DNA of 64,000 bases, taken from Tubulanus polymorphus (taxonomy: Eukaryota; Nemertea; Palaeonemertea; Tubulaniformes; Tubulanidae). The position numbers were made by a program, and so were the translations under genes. The stretch lies in the NCBI RefSeq assembly GCF_964204645.1, contig NC_134029.1:19612450-19676449 (forward strand). Direction: 5' to 3'. Positions 31,833-43,850 of the stretch are shown in pieces. Under the pieces are notes generated by a model. That model did not search any database. It had not been told where the DNA came from and saw nothing but the letters and a program-made list of their open reading frames with translations. Each line of letters opens with the position of its first letter. The stretch's first letter is position 1.

Positions 31833-34800
31833 CGGTACACGTGATCGTTCAGATATTTTTCGAATATATAATTTTCCGTCGTCAAGTGTGGGTCGAGATC
31901 GATTGATTTAATGTTTTGAAGACGATTCCTCGCGGAGTTGAAATTGTCTCGTGTATCCGGTAGAGAAAATCCAGCGCGCAAAGGAGCGTGTTTGTTTAAC
32001 AGCCGTTCTGTTTGCGAATGCGTCATTAGAACGCGGGATCCGTTCGCTTTGGATTTATCCGCAGAAAATCTCCAGTATCTTGGCGGCAGGGGATTAGGGG
32101 GTGGGGAAAATGCTTTCCTAAGAGATCCCATGTTGTCCGTTCTCCGCGAGATTTATCTCAGAATCAGGATATGGAGTTTCCGTGAATGTGAAAGTTGTTT
32201 TTCTGCGTCGAAAAAAATGGGGAAATGATGGTAAAGAGTTTCGATAATTTGACTCTTGATGGCGAACTTCTAAATAGATATGAAAAGTTTCTTGTAAATC
32301 AGCCAAAGTTAAAAATCTATGAATGATTCGTGTACTATTTCATGAAAACCAATGCCAAGAAGTGATTCATAGAGGATGATAATATTTTGTATTACCGTGA
32401 CATTTGGGAATTGTAATTTTACACTGCGCATTATGAAATGTTAAAATCATTGAATTCCAGTGTTATTGTTTCCGCCAATACGACAAAGATTATGCCTAAA
32501 ATACCACTGCAAAACAGAAGTAAATTCTAACAAAAGAAAGTTCACTTGTATTCGATTCGTGTGACTGACGATGAAAATATTAAATCGATTTAAAAGATTT
32601 TCTTTCGCCGTGAAATCAAAACAGAATTGATAAACATCATCTGTTTTATTTCTAAAGACGATGTGTGATTGGTACATTATAATGGTGAGTATTGCGGATA
32701 TTCAATCTAACCTAACTGACCAATAAAAGGAAGATGAAAATGGAATTTCGACGTTGGTCTTTTTCTAGTTTATTTCGAAATTCGCCTGAGATGAATTATA
32801 CCGCTCTCCGCCGGCGATAGCCGATGTTTATTTCGCGTTTATTCTGGTCGAATTGGCTTTTACACGCAGTGCCGTTCGGCCGCTAATCTTTTTACATACG
32901 CCGCTACAAAGGCGCCGTAAACGGATCATCACTTAACTTCATTGAAGCATTTGATACGACAAGAAATTCTAAATCGACGCTGATTTCATTCGGTTTACTT
33001 CTGGCGTCTGGGTTTTTGTATAATGCAGTCTTCGTCGCCGGTCTGCGAGAGAAGCGAGCGAAGAAACGCTTTCACTCGGAAACTATTCAGAAGAGTTGAT
33101 TTTCTATGGGATTTTTCGTTCGTTATACGTGTATCGATCGGTAAGCGTGGATTCGTCTTCAATACTGCCGACGAACATCGTGCTCAAACGAGCGGACACT
33201 TCTGCCATCGACCGACGTTGCAAACAGATGGAGTTATAATTTTCGGCGGTCGCGAAAGAAGAGCAGCGCAATAGCCGCCGGGGACCATTTCTGTAAAAAG
33301 AAAAGTATTCGAGTGCGGTACCGTTTGCTGCTTTCGATCGGGCCAGGATTCGTCCGTCAAACTTGACACTTATACATCAGACGGCGAATTCAATATCGGG
33401 AAAATGATTTGATATTCGTTCTTTCGAAATATCTCCTCTTCCAAATGCTTTGATACTACTTACTTATGGGAGTGGCGTACACAAACGTTCCGCTCGCGAA
33501 TTCGTACAGTTAAAAATTCATCGCAAATCTTAATCCCTCGAGAGTTTCGCTGGCGCGATCATGTCAACACTTTCCTCTCTCGATTGTCTTCCACCCACTA
33601 CGACGCATTCCTTAAAGCATCTCAAAGCTCTCGTTTCAGATCAGCCTACACGCGCGCACACACACACACGCACCAGGAAGATGCGCGCGAAAACCGGCTT
33701 AATCGCAGAAAGATGCTGCTGAAATAGCGAGAACTATCAAGTGCATTCTTTTAAAAATCCGAAGATCGCCACCTGAAAAATGCAAGCTTTTTGGATGAGT
33801 ACTATCATACAACCCACGCCTACTTACACAATCCGATCCGTTGTTTTCGTTACACACTGAATGAAAAGGAAGAGTTTTTCTACGGTTACTAAGTAATAAC
33901 TAGAAAAGATGAAGATCTTTAATTAAAGTTCTCTCATTAAGTAATAATGATAATAGTACACTTTATATTGTCAAAGTATCACAACTTCTATAACCAAAAT
34001 AACATAATTCATTGTAGAAAGGGTTCTCGACTTCACGTGGGTTTCTTGGTATGCGGAAAACTTACAAAACGAAAAATGGAGTAATTGGGTATCTCGGACT
34101 GGAGTTTTGGATATTCAATTTCTCTTCGATTTTATTCTCTGTAAATACTTAGCAGCCAGGTGTCGCCAGTGATCTGGGTTTTTCATAAACTCTGCAACTG
34201 CATTGAGATTGGATTTGAGATGGGTTATAGAAACATAAGTGAAGAATAGTTCATGTCTTTTTCTCAGGGGCACTACACAAAACATGAAATTCATCTTCAG
34301 TTTGTATTTTGTGAAAAATTCGTAAGAAAGCCTTTTAATTTTTCTATCAACGTTATCGTTAAGATCTTGTGATTTTTTTCATTCATTCATTCATTCATCC
34401 ATTTTCATTCATTTCATTTTAGCCATTATTGTAATTCTGTCGGTGTGTTGGGGGCTGTGCGAATGTACATGTTCGGATATACTATGCAGTGCTGTTACGT
34501 TAAGTACACAAATCAACGTCAGATTATCGGTTTATGGGTGCAATGGTCGTATAATAAGTCCCAGTCTAGACTTGTACTCAATCAAAATATGATTATCGCT
34601 GAATGATCTTTTTTTAACTACACGTGTTCCTACATCTCAGGGGCGGGCTCCTGTTAGTGCTTATCGCGTTCAATAAACTGTGGTTTTAGGTGTAAATAAG
34701 CCTTTTTACAGTTTCCAGGCGCCATTTTTTTGGGTACCCGCCGGGTCCACATTGTTGAATTTTTTGTCCTTATTTTTCTCCGGTTTAATTTTTTTATTTC

Positions 34801-37337
34801 GTTCATATCTCTGGATTTGATTAAGATAGAAACAAAGTAAAAATATCGATGAACTCGGCTGATAATAAACTTTTTTATGATATCACTCATTTATAAAGTT
34901 AATGCAACAATGTGCGCTGGTGAAGTTATAAACATTGATATCGTCTTCCCGATAATTCAACTTGAATTATTGCTCATCTCATTCAAAAGTTCGTAATTCT
35001 TACAAATATTAATCTACATTTTTGAAATTTTCAGAACCAATAGCCATCTATATGTGGTCTTATATACCTTTTACTGTTTTCAATTATCCTTATTAGTTTT
35101 TAAGTAATTGCGAGTCAAACTTCCAAAACTCGTTTTCCCGGGTCCCCTGGGTGCATCTTTATATCAGGAAATTTCACAATTTCACCGGTCCCTACTTTGT
35201 TGAAAATCAATTTATTAAGTAACCATGGAAATAAGGGCACCTAGGTTTTTGAAAAGTGGTTATTAAAGATATATATTCTCTAGGATTTGTCAAAATAAAC
35301 AAAATAAACCAGGTGTTGCTTTAACCAGCTACCTAGGTTCACAACAGATCATTTTGTCCAACGTGTTTCATTCGATTCCAAAACTGCACGTACGGGTATA
35401 CGATTGCAAATGTGAAAGTCAGACATTATGTGGCACATGTATGAGGACCAAAGTCTCAATGCTGCGTCGCATTGCCGTCGCAAATTTGCATGGCTACTTA
35501 CGTGAAGTGGGCTAATACAGACCTTGTGTGATCAAAACTAACTTAGAATTCGTGCCAAATCTCAAAACAACTATCAAACACACGAGATCAATTTTGACAG
35601 AAAGTAAACGAAAGTTATGTTCCTTACTTATATATTCCAAAGTTCCAATCTTTTCAACACAATCGACTAAGCCAAATATATTCAAATTCAATTTGAAACA
35701 CCTTCCAGCTCTTGTCACGATCAGTAATAAAGATCGAACATCGAACATTCTCAAGCAAAGCCGATCCAACGGTTTGCAAGCGTCAAGTTTGACACAGCCG
35801 TGGCTGCCTCCATTTGTGTGGAGCTGCTGCTGAAAATTCAAAAATGTAAATCGGAGCAAAATCGCTGTTAGCTAACCTTTTTTTTCGTGCGGTCTCTTAT
35901 TTAAAGCTGGTTAGCCTAACCATGGATAAGCTGCTTACCACGGTTAGGCCAACTGGGCTTTCCCGCGCCCGCCCAGTTTTCTACGTGGTGGCGTCTATCT
36001 CGCGAATCGCAGCAAGCCCCTGAAGTCGATCCTGATATATTGATTCCGCCGGTAGAATGGACGGCGTGAAATATTGACCAGCTTTATACCGAACAAAGTC
36101 CGAACGGCATGCATCATCCATAATCCAAACGCGACATTGTTCTCCGAGAAAACAAAAGCATCGGATAATTGCACTTTTCATAATCCCGAGACCTGGAAAT
36201 GGCTCTCGGTTTTCGCAGCGCGGATGAGGGATAACCTGTCAGAGCCACGTGGGAACTTATTAATTTATTGCATCCGTCGGCTAATGGTCACGCTCAATCT
36301 GGTTCATTGTTCGTTTGGCTGACACGAACACGATACCAATCTTGCTAATATCCTATCAGCTTAACGGACTACGCGAGTCCAACCGTTCCGTAATGGTCAT
36401 CACAGGAAGCGTACTGATTTACCAATTAGATAATTGGCGTCCGTAACGTAGAATTAATGAACCGGGCACTATTTATGGCAAAAACTAAATCAGTTGTACT
36501 TCGGTTCAGAATGTTTGCGGCAAAAAACCTCCTCCAGGGCTATCGAAATCGGATGTATCAACGGTCGTGTCAGACACGCTTGGATGCTTCCGGGCATTGC
36601 GTAAGTGCTGATTGGCCGACGCGATGCGCAGATGATGATGACGTCATATAGACGTCACATTATATCGATTTTGCGCTGAAACTGAAAGTAGAAGATGAGA
36701 TTTGTTTTTCACAGTTAATCGTTTTTCTTTTGACCGACCATATTCAATCGCGGACTCCAAAAAGACATGACCGTCATATTACGTAGAGATCTTGCTACTG
36801 AAAAAAAACCCAGAAGGGCGGTAGATACATGCTAACTGAGTCCCATGGGTTTCATAGGAGCGACAACTAATTAATCAACTTACTTGTATCATCAGTATTT
36901 ATGCGGTCGGTTTGCGATACGTGCTCGGTCGAAACATTGATCCACCTGAGGTTATAAAGAGGAAAGTAACATCGCCGAAATAACTAATCGGCGATGGCGA
37001 TGATACGCCCGTGGAATATTGTATATTAATACCGATTATTTTGGCGTACACAGAAACTGTACTTTTAACTGATATTGGACCGATGTATTAAGTCCTTTTG
37101 TAATAAATATCAATCGACCCAATCGACCTTGTTGCGACGCGACCTGTGCTCATTTTGTCCGATCGTCCAATTAAACTGCACAAAGCCGCGGATTTAATGA
37201 ATTGTATAGTTTAGATCTATACGGTTATTTCCCTTGATGGAAGATATAAAATCTAATTGTGATAGGCCTGATTTTCAAATCATATCTACTTATGGATTTA
37301 TCTTAATTACTGTTTTTAGTGATGACGAGGGCAAGAG
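31833..37337. other. Non-coding stretch
   Basis: No gene supported. Contains a (CA)n run near 33655-33672, a (CATT)n run at 34377-34400, and a weak inverted repeat GGTTAGCCTAACCATGG / CCACGGTTAGGCC near 35920-35955. At 35512-35859 frames of 115 (minus) and 101 (plus) codons overlap; neither has a recognisable domain. Two CRE-like TGACGTCA/GACGTCAC words lie at about 36640-36660. Confidence 0.5.
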
Positions 37338-37568
37338 ATGTCGGACTATCGGCTAATCGATTGCGACGTTAGCGAACAACTTTCCATTATCCGAAAAAGC
37401 GTAGGCATTTTCAAATCTTTGATGAGGGCAAGTAAGATTGAAAATTGTTTTCCCAATATTGCTAGAACATTGACCGATGGCAATATTGATCGCATTCGTC
37501 TGGCTATGTATCGTTTAGCTCCATATTTGGTTCTACCTAACGATTTCTATGAACCGTTTAAAATGTAA
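37338..37568 (+). CDS. Possible small ORF, 76 codons, unknown
   Basis: ATG at 37338 to TAA at 37566-37568. The product begins MSDYRLIDCDVSEQLSIIRK and ends LPNDFYEPFKM. Two in-frame TGA codons sit just upstream (37320-37325), so it would have to start here. Amino acid composition is balanced and looks more protein-like than its neighbours, but I recognise no family, and no splice or promoter context supports it. It could equally be a chance frame or an eroded transposon piece. Confidence 0.18.
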   Translation: MSDYRLIDCDVSEQLSIIRKSVGIFKSLMRASKIENCFPNIARTLTDGNIDRIRLAMYRLAPYLVLPNDFYEPFKM

Positions 37569-38100
37569 TCTATTTCAATATTTTACGGAAATATTATTTC
37601 AATTTTCAAAAAATAAGGTGTACTTATACACGCTCGCACACTCCCGTGGGTTCGGCTCAAGGTCAGATGCGTGTCAGTCACGGAGTCCCGATGGGAAAAT
37701 GATATCTGGAAAGATATTGTGAAATAACAAACACTGACAGTAAACCGACACTGCCTCCTGGTGTAGGACACGAATGTTTTTACCTTAGAGGCGGCAAAGA
37801 TCACATTTCTCTTCAATAGGGCTCTATACCCTATCTAACCCCCAACTAGTTGGCATAAATCGAGAATGATATATCAGTTGGAAAATTTACATGTTTGTAG
37901 GTGAATTAGTACACAAGAAAGTAAAGGGGGGAAAGAACAAATCATGGATAGAATATTTAAAATAACAGGATAATTGGCATGATTGAGGGTATTGAAAAAA
38001 ATTAATTAACCAGAAATTGAATAGTTTAATACTGCGCTTTTTATCTTTTATCATTCAGGATCCAGTTCTAAGTCAGTAATTTCAATAACCTTACTCTCGA

Positions 38101-38175
38101 TAGTTAGATTTGATCAGCCAGACCCAACTTCTAGTGTGACACTAGAAGTTAGGTCTGGCTGATCAAATCTAACTA
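38101..38175. repeat. 75-bp near-perfect hairpin
   Basis: Two 36-base arms around the loop TGA. The left arm starts TAGTTAGATTTGATCAGCCA and the right arm ends TGGCTGATCAAATCTAACTA. There is one mismatch in 36 (ACCC against AGGT). No tandem relatives nearby. It could be a tiny MITE, a small-RNA hairpin or a recently formed inverted duplication. Confidence 0.9.
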
Positions 38176-39713
38176 ATTGGGCGGGCGATCTATTTCACGA
38201 ATATCCTAAGAGATGCTAAATGGAAACAAGTAGTTGGTTGCCAGGGAGCCTTTATTAAAGTGCCTGCCTTGGGAGCGTATATCAATTTTCTTCTCACTAC
38301 AAACGACGACATGGTGTGATTTTTAATTCACATTCTCGGCTTCCCTAAGGAATAAAACGATGTCAATTGTTCCGCAGGGCCATCAGTGTTTGAATGTTTA
38401 ACCACCTTTGCCCTTGAAATATTCTCCCCCGGGGCACGCGAGCAAGAAATGCTGCTTAGTCATCGACGCCGGCGCCGCGGCCGCATCGACATCTCTCTCA
38501 TAAACAACCCCTTAATATGCTAATACCATCCGTGTGGTCAGTAAACTAGTTATTTTAGCGTATTTCGTCTGGCTGAGCAAGAACAATAATAACTATCGTC
38601 CCGATATCTAATCGATTTTGCACATCCATCTAATTATTTGACAGGAAATCGGAAAACAGCATCGGAAAGAGTAATATATAGTTTCTGACGAATGGCCACC
38701 GTAATTACATTTACACCTGAACAGGCTCTATATAGTGATTGGCAGTGCGTCTGACGAGGAACCAGCAGATGAACTAATAGTGATTTTCCTGCAAAGAATA
38801 AGATATGATTCATTTCGAAGAAATCGGCATTATAAACCGTTAAATTTCTATTTGCGAATGAATATCTAACGTTTTTCTTCTTTTTTTTTGGTTCTAGCTA
38901 TCATTTCCGATTTAGACCGGAATTCATTCATAAACACATCTCTTAAAGTTCAAAACATATTCATATTTCGAAAACAAACAGAAACAGACTGGGTTAATTG
39001 AACGGACTGGGATACGTGGGCTTTGGATGCCTGGGGCATCTCATTATAAACACTGTACCAATTAATAATAGAAGTAATGTGAAATAACCAAAACACACCC
39101 AAAGGGTCAGTAATGAAAAGCCAATCCTAATGTTTTAGTCTTCGAATAAGATACATAAAGGTGTGGGATTTTTCATCAATGTTATTAGCACGTGTTTTGC
39201 ACACACGATCTATATCAGGTGTCTTCGTGTGTGTCACCGTAAAAAACACGTCGAGTGACGAAAGCAGACACCGCCGCGTTTATAACAAATACGCTTCGAA
39301 AGTGACAACGGATTCATTCGAGAGGCCCGATCTCGTTGCTTCGGGAAATTTCCCAGAAATGTCATACTTACCGCGCGGTGACTAATCACTCGGGCGAAAA
39401 ACATATCACGCGCTGCTTGACTCCACGCGAAATTCCACTCGGAAACTTTGTTCGAAAGTCCACACTGTAGTAGACCTTCAGGGACAGCGAAGATACTATA
39501 GAGACACCGTGTCCACTTCGCGAAGTATTTGAAAATCTGAGAATTTTTACCAGATTGCTCCAAGCGAACGTATACAGAAACGAATGACAATCATAGTGCA
39601 TGGTATGAGCTCAAAAATGTATCTTATTAATGTTAACTGTTGTTTAATAATGTTAAAAAATTCCACATAAAAGCCTATGGAAAAAGTACGTTATTCCACT
39701 ACCTAGCGCCCCT
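38176..39713. other. Non-coding stretch
   Basis: No gene recognised. The 118-codon minus frame at 39234-39590 overlaps a plus frame and has no domain features. Confidence 0.5.
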
Positions 39714-39823
39714 GGCCCAGTTTTATAGACTGGTATTACCTTTAACCCTGGGGCTAACTTACTATATTTTCGATTGAGTTCACCCCCGGGTTAAAGGTAA
39801 TACCGGTCTATAAAACTAGACCC
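39714..39823. mobile_element. 110-bp inverted-repeat (MITE-like) element
   Basis: GGCCCAGTTTTATAGACTGG continues TATTACCTTTAACCCTGGGG at the left. Facing it at the right are CCCCCGGGTTAAAGGTAATA and CCGGTCTATAAAACTAGACC. The arms are about 40 bp with five or six mismatches, and the spacer is about 30 bp. Confidence 0.85.
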
Positions 39824-40179
39824 ATGGTGAATATACGATATGGGGCCAGTTTCTGGACTTATGTCCTTACTGATAGTTTTTTTCGGGAAATTTCATCTCG
39901 CAGCTAAGGCAACGTGTATATCTCAGGCAGTATCGTGTAGGTTGCTTTACCGTTGAAAGCGGTGAAGGTCACCAGCGCCCACGACCACGTGATCACATCG
40001 AGATCAAATGGATGATGAGTATCATTGTATGTCGACAAAACGAATGTAGTATATCAAATTTCGAATTTCAAATGTTCCATCAAAAAGGTCGTTGAGCCTC
40101 GTGACGCCTTAGCTGACAGAGTTATAAGTCATCGCGGAAAATGTCAAAATGATTTCTTCGAAGCTGATTTCAATTTCTC

Positions 40180-40493
40180 ACGCTCCCTCGGCAGGGATTC
40201 GAACCTGATAACATCACAAGACAGCCACGACACGGAATCCTGCCTGATTAGCCCGAGTGTGCAGACACACGGGATGAGGTCATTAAATTATAGCTAATCA
40301 GAAATCCCGTTTCATTCATGTCGGCTTATCATTCTATTCATACTTACCCCTCGAATCTGCCTCAAATTTGGCTAATATCATATAACCTACGCATGTACCT
40401 CCGTACTCGGGCTAATCAAGCAGAGTTTCACACCGCGGCATAGTCCCACGATACCATCGGATTCGAACCCCTGCCGATGGAAGATGCCATTTT
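40180..40493. mobile_element. Fold-back element with two tRNA-Ser-like arms, copy 2
   Basis: The left arm has CTCGGCAGGGATTCGAACCT, GACAGCCACGACACGG and GATTAGCCCGAGTGTGC. The right arm is the inverse, with ACTCGGGCTAATCAAGCAG, CACCGCGGCATAGTCCC and TCGGATTCGAACCCCTGCCG. Internal words TTAAATTATAGCTAATCAGA and TTTGGCTAATATCA also face each other. It is the most diverged of the three copies. Confidence 0.72.
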
Positions 40494-41009
40494 TAAAAGG
40501 AAGTGGTCGGTCGACACGTTGATTAGGTTTAGTTGTTAGTTGTTAGTATAGGCAGATCATCTGTCAAGTGCGTGTAAAAAAACTGCGCAGCACAGACCGT
40601 ATCTATAGTACAAATCAGCATGGTGGCCGGATAAAAAAAACCGATTGAAATGGTTAACAAAAGTATTGAAAAATAAACAGATAGACTGAAATCAACGGAT
40701 CCTTGGCTCACTACTTCCTCGGGTTTTTAGCATTACAAAAACACCGACTTGACTGGTTCGTATAATGCCCTGTGAGCGGATGTTTGTTCGGCATCGTTAT
40801 GCGACTATTTCCCCTGGATCATCTCCCCTCACCGGTCAACCAGAAGTAAGAACATTTCTCAGTTAATTAGCGAGATATTAGTTTTTCCGCGCACGGCCGT
40901 CGGCGACGTTTGGTGCAACACACGGTTATAGGAACCTCGGACGCAAGCGCGCGGCATCTGCTTCATCCCGGCTTCCGGCGAGACAACCGACAATTAAGGC
41001 CAGCATTCC

Positions 41010-42490
41010 GAGGATGATCTGATTAACAGGTTATCTTCTTTTATTGATAAACACAATATTCTCTCATGTAACCAATTCGGTTTTCGAAAAGGTCTCTCCA
41101 CGTCACATGCTTTAATCGCATTTACTAATTACATCACTGAGAATCTAGATAATGGAAAATTTACTGTTAGTATCATGCTTGATTTAAAAAAAGCATTTGA
41201 CACTATTGATCATTCTATATTATTAGACAAGTTGTATAGTTACGGAATTCGAGGGGTTGCTCATTCATGGTTCAAATCCTACCTCACTAACCGCTTACAG
41301 CAAGTGTCGTTCAAGAACTATTTATCTGATGTCAGTCCCATTCCTATAGGGGTACCTCAGGGTTCCATCTTAGGGCCCTTGCTATTCATTTTGTTTGTTA
41401 ATGACATCGTTTATTCTTGTAATTTAAACTTTTTACTATTTGCTGACGATACGACTGCCATTAACTCTCATTCCGATCTGAATATACTGCAATCAAATAC
41501 TAATGTTGAGCTCACTAAACTGTTTAACTGGCTAAACTCCAATAGGCTATCTGCTAATCTGTTGAAAACGAATTATATGCTTTTCCATAAAAAGATCAAT
41601 ATTCTTGACGATATCGACCTTGTAATGGGTAATGTTTCAATAACTAGAAACAGAGAAACAAAATTCCTTGGTGTAATAATTGACGACAGCCTAACATGGA
41701 ACTCCCACATAAACAAGCTGTGCTCTATTGTTAGCAGAAATATTGGTGTATTAAGAAAAGCACGACGTATTTTTCCTAGATCCGCGCTCATCAAGTTATT
41801 CAACGGTTTCATCCTTCCGTATCTACAGTACTGTAATATCGTCTGGGCATCTAATTATGTAACTAGGTTACGACCCCTTATTTTGCTTCAAAAACGCGCT
41901 ATTCGCATTGCTAGTGGGGTAAATTTTCTAGAACACACTACTCCACTGTTCAAAAAGTCGTATCAACTCAAACTTCAAGACATCAATGTGTTCCAAAATT
42001 CTGTACTGATGTATAAATCTGTCCATGTGTTGCTGCCTGTCAAATTGTCCAATAGTTTAATTCGTATTTCTGATCTTCATTCCCACAACACCCGTAACTC
42101 TAATCAATTTCGTTTACCTTATTACAGAACCAATATCAGGATGTTTTCTCCTAACATTAATTGTATTAGAGTCTGGAATTCTCTTCCAACTGAACTTCAG
42201 CAAGCATCCAACATCGATATATTCAAGCGGAATTTGAAAAGACATATAATAGGATTGTATTAATACTTATCATACTTGTGTTTAACATCATGTCCATCCA
42301 TTCCGCCAGGGCATTAGGCTTTTTTTCATTAAAAGTATACCCCCCTTTGGGGTCCCTTTTTGTCCTTTTTCTTTACTACGCTTTACAGTGTAGAAGTACT
42401 TTCTGTAACTTTTCTTTTATGTAATAGTGATGACTGTATTTCTGTATTGTATCTCTTTAGTGAAGAAATAAACTTATTATATATATATAA
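41010..42490 (+). mobile_element. 5'-truncated LINE (non-LTR retrotransposon) with reverse transcriptase
   Basis: Contains the C-terminal part of an ORF2 and a short 3'UTR ending in AATAAACTTATTATATATAT. Homology in frame can be followed from about 41010 (NQFGFRKGLSTSHAL is encoded just before the first ATG), and a stop at 40995 precedes it. The upstream endonuclease and start of the RT are missing, as is normal for truncated insertions made by target-primed reverse transcription. The short tandem repeat at the 3' end instead of poly(A) suits CR1/L2-like Jockey-superfamily elements (family knowledge). Confidence 0.9.
41013..42263 (+). CDS. LINE ORF2 C-terminal fragment: reverse transcriptase
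   Basis: The frame is open from 40998 to the TAA at 42261-42263; the first ATG is at 41175 and gives 362 codons. It catalyses RNA-templated DNA synthesis at the nicked target site in this family. Visible RT motifs, numbered from that ATG, are LDLKKAFDTIDHSILL (residues 2-17, first catalytic Asp), GVPQGSILGPLLFILFVNDI (59-78) and LLFADDT (87-93, catalytic FADD). FLGVIIDDSLTW follows, in the thumb region. The end VWNSLPTELQQASNIDIFKR is typical of CR1/L2/Daphne-like elements. The frame has no stop or frameshift over about 1.25 kb, so the insertion is young, but with the endonuclease gone it cannot be autonomous. It is unrelated to host genes. Confidence 0.93.
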   Translation, partial: DDLINRLSSFIDKHNILSCNQFGFRKGLSTSHALIAFTNYITENLDNGKFTVSIMLDLKKAFDTIDHSILLDKLYSYGIRGVAHSWFKSYLTNRLQQVSFKNYLSDVSPIPIGVPQGSILGPLLFILFVNDIVYSCNLNFLLFADDTTAINSHSDLNILQSNTNVELTKLFNWLNSNRLSANLLKTNYMLFHKKINILDDIDLVMGNVSITRNRETKFLGVIIDDSLTWNSHINKLCSIVSRNIGVLRKARRIFPRSALIKLFNGFILPYLQYCNIVWASNYVTRLRPLILLQKRAIRIASGVNFLEHTTPLFKKSYQLKLQDINVFQNSVLMYKSVHVLLPVKLSNSLIRISDLHSHNTRNSNQFRLPYYRTNIRMFSPNINCIRVWNSLPTELQQASNIDIFKRNLKRHIIGLY

Positions 42491-43664
42491 TCGTAGAAAT
42501 GTCTGTTTCTGGGCCTCGGGCATTATGTATATATAAACACCTCCCAACATGGGTATATGCATTAACACTAAGTGGTGTTTTTTTCTCGATAAATCTCTAG
42601 ATAAGCAATGCGGATCTTCCAACGCTCATGCGTGGCGAGCGAGGTCCGCGTGGTTACTCGGTCATTCGCGCGTTCAATTTATTTGAAAATCTATGGAGTT
42701 TTCTCATAAATAAATCGATTATTGATGGAAACTTACTCCAATAGTTGAGTAGAAAAATAGATTAAAGTATATAAAGTAAAATATTGTTTGATTGGGAATC
42801 GAACTGGCTATTGTAAAAAGCAGTACACGTCATACGACGTAGACAGATGGGGACTGTTTGAGTACTATGGCTACTGGTGCAAACACAAGTTACGTTTATG
42901 GTGACCGATATGATGGTCATAAATTAGGCGTAAGTGACGCGACGCACTTCAGCAAATTAGCCCAGGCTCGTATCGAGCGCTGAACAAACGCCGTATATTT
43001 TCGACGAGTTTTGCCAAAGGACAATATAACCGGAATTTATCACCGTCTCGCTTCGATATGAGTAAGATGCCCCGGTGTCTCCTCGTCGCCACGTTATGGC
43101 TATGTTCGTACCGAGAACGAATACCGCGCCGAGAAGTGTGACACTTAAGGGCAAAATTATATCTCAGATTGAGTTGGAAGCGTTCACGATAATCAAATCC
43201 GTGTTCGTAAATAAGCTACTTAAATTCTCACCAAGGCCGCAATCATCCGGCGCGTGCTTCGAGGCATCGAGATCTTACACCTCATTTGCATTTTAATCTC
43301 CGTTATTTTGAGAAGTTTGATTATTTGAAGATGATCTGCGCGATCTTGAGTACCATTATCAATCATTTCCCGCATCAGTGATGTCTCTATGTACCGCATG
43401 TATTATTAGTTTGTATGATGAAGGAAATATAAGCAATCTTAGTAACTTAGAAAACGACCAAACACAACTAAAAACTAGACAATATGATCTTCAACCTTCA
43501 TAGTATAGTTAATTCCAAATCTCGATGTACTAAATTAGGCAACCAAAATTCAGCCCTACTCGGTCGCTTGCTGGTTCAGGCTGGATGGACGATTGGTTTA
43601 GATGAAACGGCACATAGATTTCCAAATACGAACTTCGATTCAAATAAAAAGAATTCTGTACATT
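42491..43664. other. Non-coding stretch
   Basis: No gene recognised. TTGGGAATCGAACTGGCTAT at 42790 is faintly like the tRNA-derived sequence at 61709-61790. Confidence 0.45.
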
Positions 43665-43850
43665 GACTGATCATCCAACTATATCCGTACTTCGATTATG
43701 TTTACAATGTTTTACATATCATGAGTAAATGAATCAGCATTCATTCGATTTCCGATTTCAAAATGGTGGGTTTGTAAGGGACACTAAGTCAAATCAAATC
43801 AAATTTACCAATCAAATAAATGAGAGGGACAACCATCTGTATTTTAAGAC
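43665..43850 (-). repeat. Dispersed repeat R2, copy 3 (reverse)
   Basis: GGTGGGTTTGTAAGGGACAC with TAAGTCAAATC is the reverse complement of the core of the copies at 27675 and 31330. The outer parts are diverged. Confidence 0.65.

Noticed and set aside
35512-35859. 115-codon minus and 101-codon plus overlapping frames
   Set aside because: Neither has a domain or splice context I can support; may be part of an unrecognised repeat.
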